This document shows, piece after piece, positions 61,462 through 62,173 of a DNA stretch of 62,173 nucleotides. How positions within the stretch are numbered: the stretch's first letter is position 1; each line of letters starts with the position of its first letter. The stretch comes from Mycobacterium sp. ACS4054 (GTDB taxonomy: Bacteria > Actinomycetota > Actinomycetes > Mycobacteriales > Mycobacteriaceae). The notes beneath the pieces are model-generated. The model was not told the DNA's origin and made no database searches. It saw nothing but the letters and a program-made list of their open reading frames with translations. The stretch covers positions 1 through 62,173 of the forward strand of contig NZ_LZHV01000015.1 in NCBI RefSeq assembly GCF_001667275.1, read 5' to 3'. The position numbers and the translations under genes are program-made.

Positions 61462-62108
61462 CCCGTCGCGCGCGCGACGTGCTCGGCGATCCGGGCGTAG
61501 CTTCGCCGCGTGACGTCGGCCGCCCCGCTCATGATGTTGTAGCCGTGGTCGACCCCGGCCACCTCGTAGTACTCCGCCAGCGACCCGACGGCGTCGAGCC
61601 GCTCGGCGTATCGGCGGGCTTCGTCGCGCAGCCGGTCGTGCTCGGCCGTCACGACCAGGGCGGGCGCGATGCCGGCGATCCCGTCGGCGTTGGAGCCCCA
61701 CGCGGGGGACGCCAGCCGGTCGCGGCGCAGCGCCGGGTCGGGCACGTAGGCGGTGTCGAAGACCTCGCCCATCCACGGTTTCATGATCGCCCGGTTGCCG
61801 ATCGCGGACGGCTTGTCGCGGGTGGGCGTCACGAGGTCAAGCGGGGCATAGTGCAGCACCTGCAGGGCGATTCGCGGGCCGTCGTTCTCCAGGGCCAGCC
61901 GCGCCGCCGCCGCGCTGAGGTTGCCGCCCGCGCTCTGGCCGCCGACGCACAGCCGCGTGCCGTCCCAGTCCCGGTCCGGGGCGGCCGCCCAGCGCACGAT
62001 GTCGTAGACCTGAAGCGGGGCCCCGGGGCAGCCGGGCCGCGGCGCCAGCACGTAGTCCGGGTTGACCACCACCGCGCCCCCGTGGGCCGCCAGGTAGCGG
62101 CACCACGG
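61458..62108 (-). CDS. HSL-type alpha/beta esterase, 5' end missing
   Basis: The C-terminal ~217 residues of a hormone-sensitive-lipase-like esterase. The frame stays open and plausible upstream of the GTG at 62072 (PWCRYLAAHGGAVVVNPDY) until about 62108, so 62072 is not the true start. The nucleophile is in CVGGQSAGGNLSAAAA, then VVTAEHDRLRDEA with the Asp and VDHGYN with the His; the HGGG oxyanion motif would lie in the missing part. Beyond 62108 the window turns into G-rich low-complexity sequence with no sensible coding, so the gene is probably broken by poor sequence. It resembles the LipN/LipH/LipI group by motif only. Confidence 0.82.
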   Translation of the reverse strand, partial: PWCRYLAAHGGAVVVNPDYVLAPRPGCPGAPLQVYDIVRWAAAPDRDWDGTRLCVGGQSAGGNLSAAAARLALENDGPRIALQVLHYAPLDLVTPTRDKPSAIGNRAIMKPWMGEVFDTAYVPDPALRRDRLASPAWGSNADGIAGIAPALVVTAEHDRLRDEARRYAERLDAVGSLAEYYEVAGVDHGYNIMSGAADVTRRSYARIAEHVARATG

Positions 62109-62173
62109 GGGGGGGGGGGGGCGGCGGCCGGGGGCGCCGCGCGGGGGCGGGGGGGGGGCCCCCCGCGCGCCCC
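62107..62173. other. G/C homopolymer tail, likely low-quality sequence
   Basis: A run of 15 G, then mixed G-runs and terminal C/G stretches, interrupts the esterase gene. Composition is close to pure G/C and lacks codon structure. It looks like a contig end or unresolved sequence rather than biology. Confidence 0.7.

Overview
The window is high-GC chromosomal DNA from a slow-growing Mycobacterium. From memory of gene order, it follows the M. tuberculosis H37Rv block Rv3360 to Rv3305c, read in the opposite orientation. The M. avium complex is the best guess, but the sequence alone does not fix the species. Orthology statements rest on recalled protein sequences and lengths; no search was run. 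Genes are packed tightly, with many 4-base overlaps both within operons and between convergent genes.

Region 1 (1-20 kb) is mostly conserved core. It holds an FHA protein cut by the window edge, an old-yellow-enzyme oxidoreductase, folD, a DUF3017 membrane protein, a secreted DUF732 protein with a Pro-Gly-Met repeat tail, a flavin oxidase and an intact 13E12 HNH protein. Next come the methionine operon metY-metX-methyltransferase behind a SAM-IV riboswitch, both isocitrate dehydrogenase isozymes in tandem (icd2-icd1), an alpha/beta hydrolase, trpS, two tandem BrkB-type membrane proteins, nagA and sugI.

Region 2 (20-33 kb) is accessory. Three paralogous MFS-type transporters and two paralogous MmpL exporters (one with MmpS) surround a PH-like protein and dacB1. 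Two of the MFS genes end in a shared CTAG with an MmpL gene on the other strand. Their promoters share a 51-bp element with two CCGATCGG palindromes at identical spacing, and the two MmpL operons share a 14-bp upstream motif. The layout looks like a duplicated MFS/MmpL module.

Region 3 (32.7-42.2 kb) holds a class III aminotransferase, sigJ (an ECF41-type sigma factor), an operon of an esterase and a rhomboid-like/aminoacyl-phosphatidylglycerol-synthase fusion, an Asp/Glu racemase, a carboxymuconolactone-decarboxylase (CMD) family gene and a diguanylate cyclase. A near-perfect ECF41 promoter sits directly before the CMD gene, which suggests a local SigJ target.

Region 4 (42.2-62.2 kb) is again core. 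It holds sdhCDAB, the pyrimidine/purine salvage genes cdd-deoA-add, a GntR regulator divergent from a bicupin protein, two facing VWA membrane proteins, a primosomal-type acidic protein and sapM. It ends with upp, deoD-pmmB, a cutinase, amiB1-amiA1 and a lipase/esterase that runs into low-complexity sequence at the window end. Salvage genes recur here (cdd, deoA, add, upp, deoD, pmmB), covering nucleoside deamination, phosphorolysis, base rescue and hexose/pentose phosphate isomerisation.

Regulatory signals readable by eye include the SAM-IV riboswitch with a ribosome-site hairpin, several TAGGCT -10 boxes placed for leaderless mRNAs, the ECF41 promoter, paired operator-like palindromes, a GntR operator candidate and one terminator-like hairpin. 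I saw no rRNA, tRNA, CRISPR array, prophage or insertion sequence.
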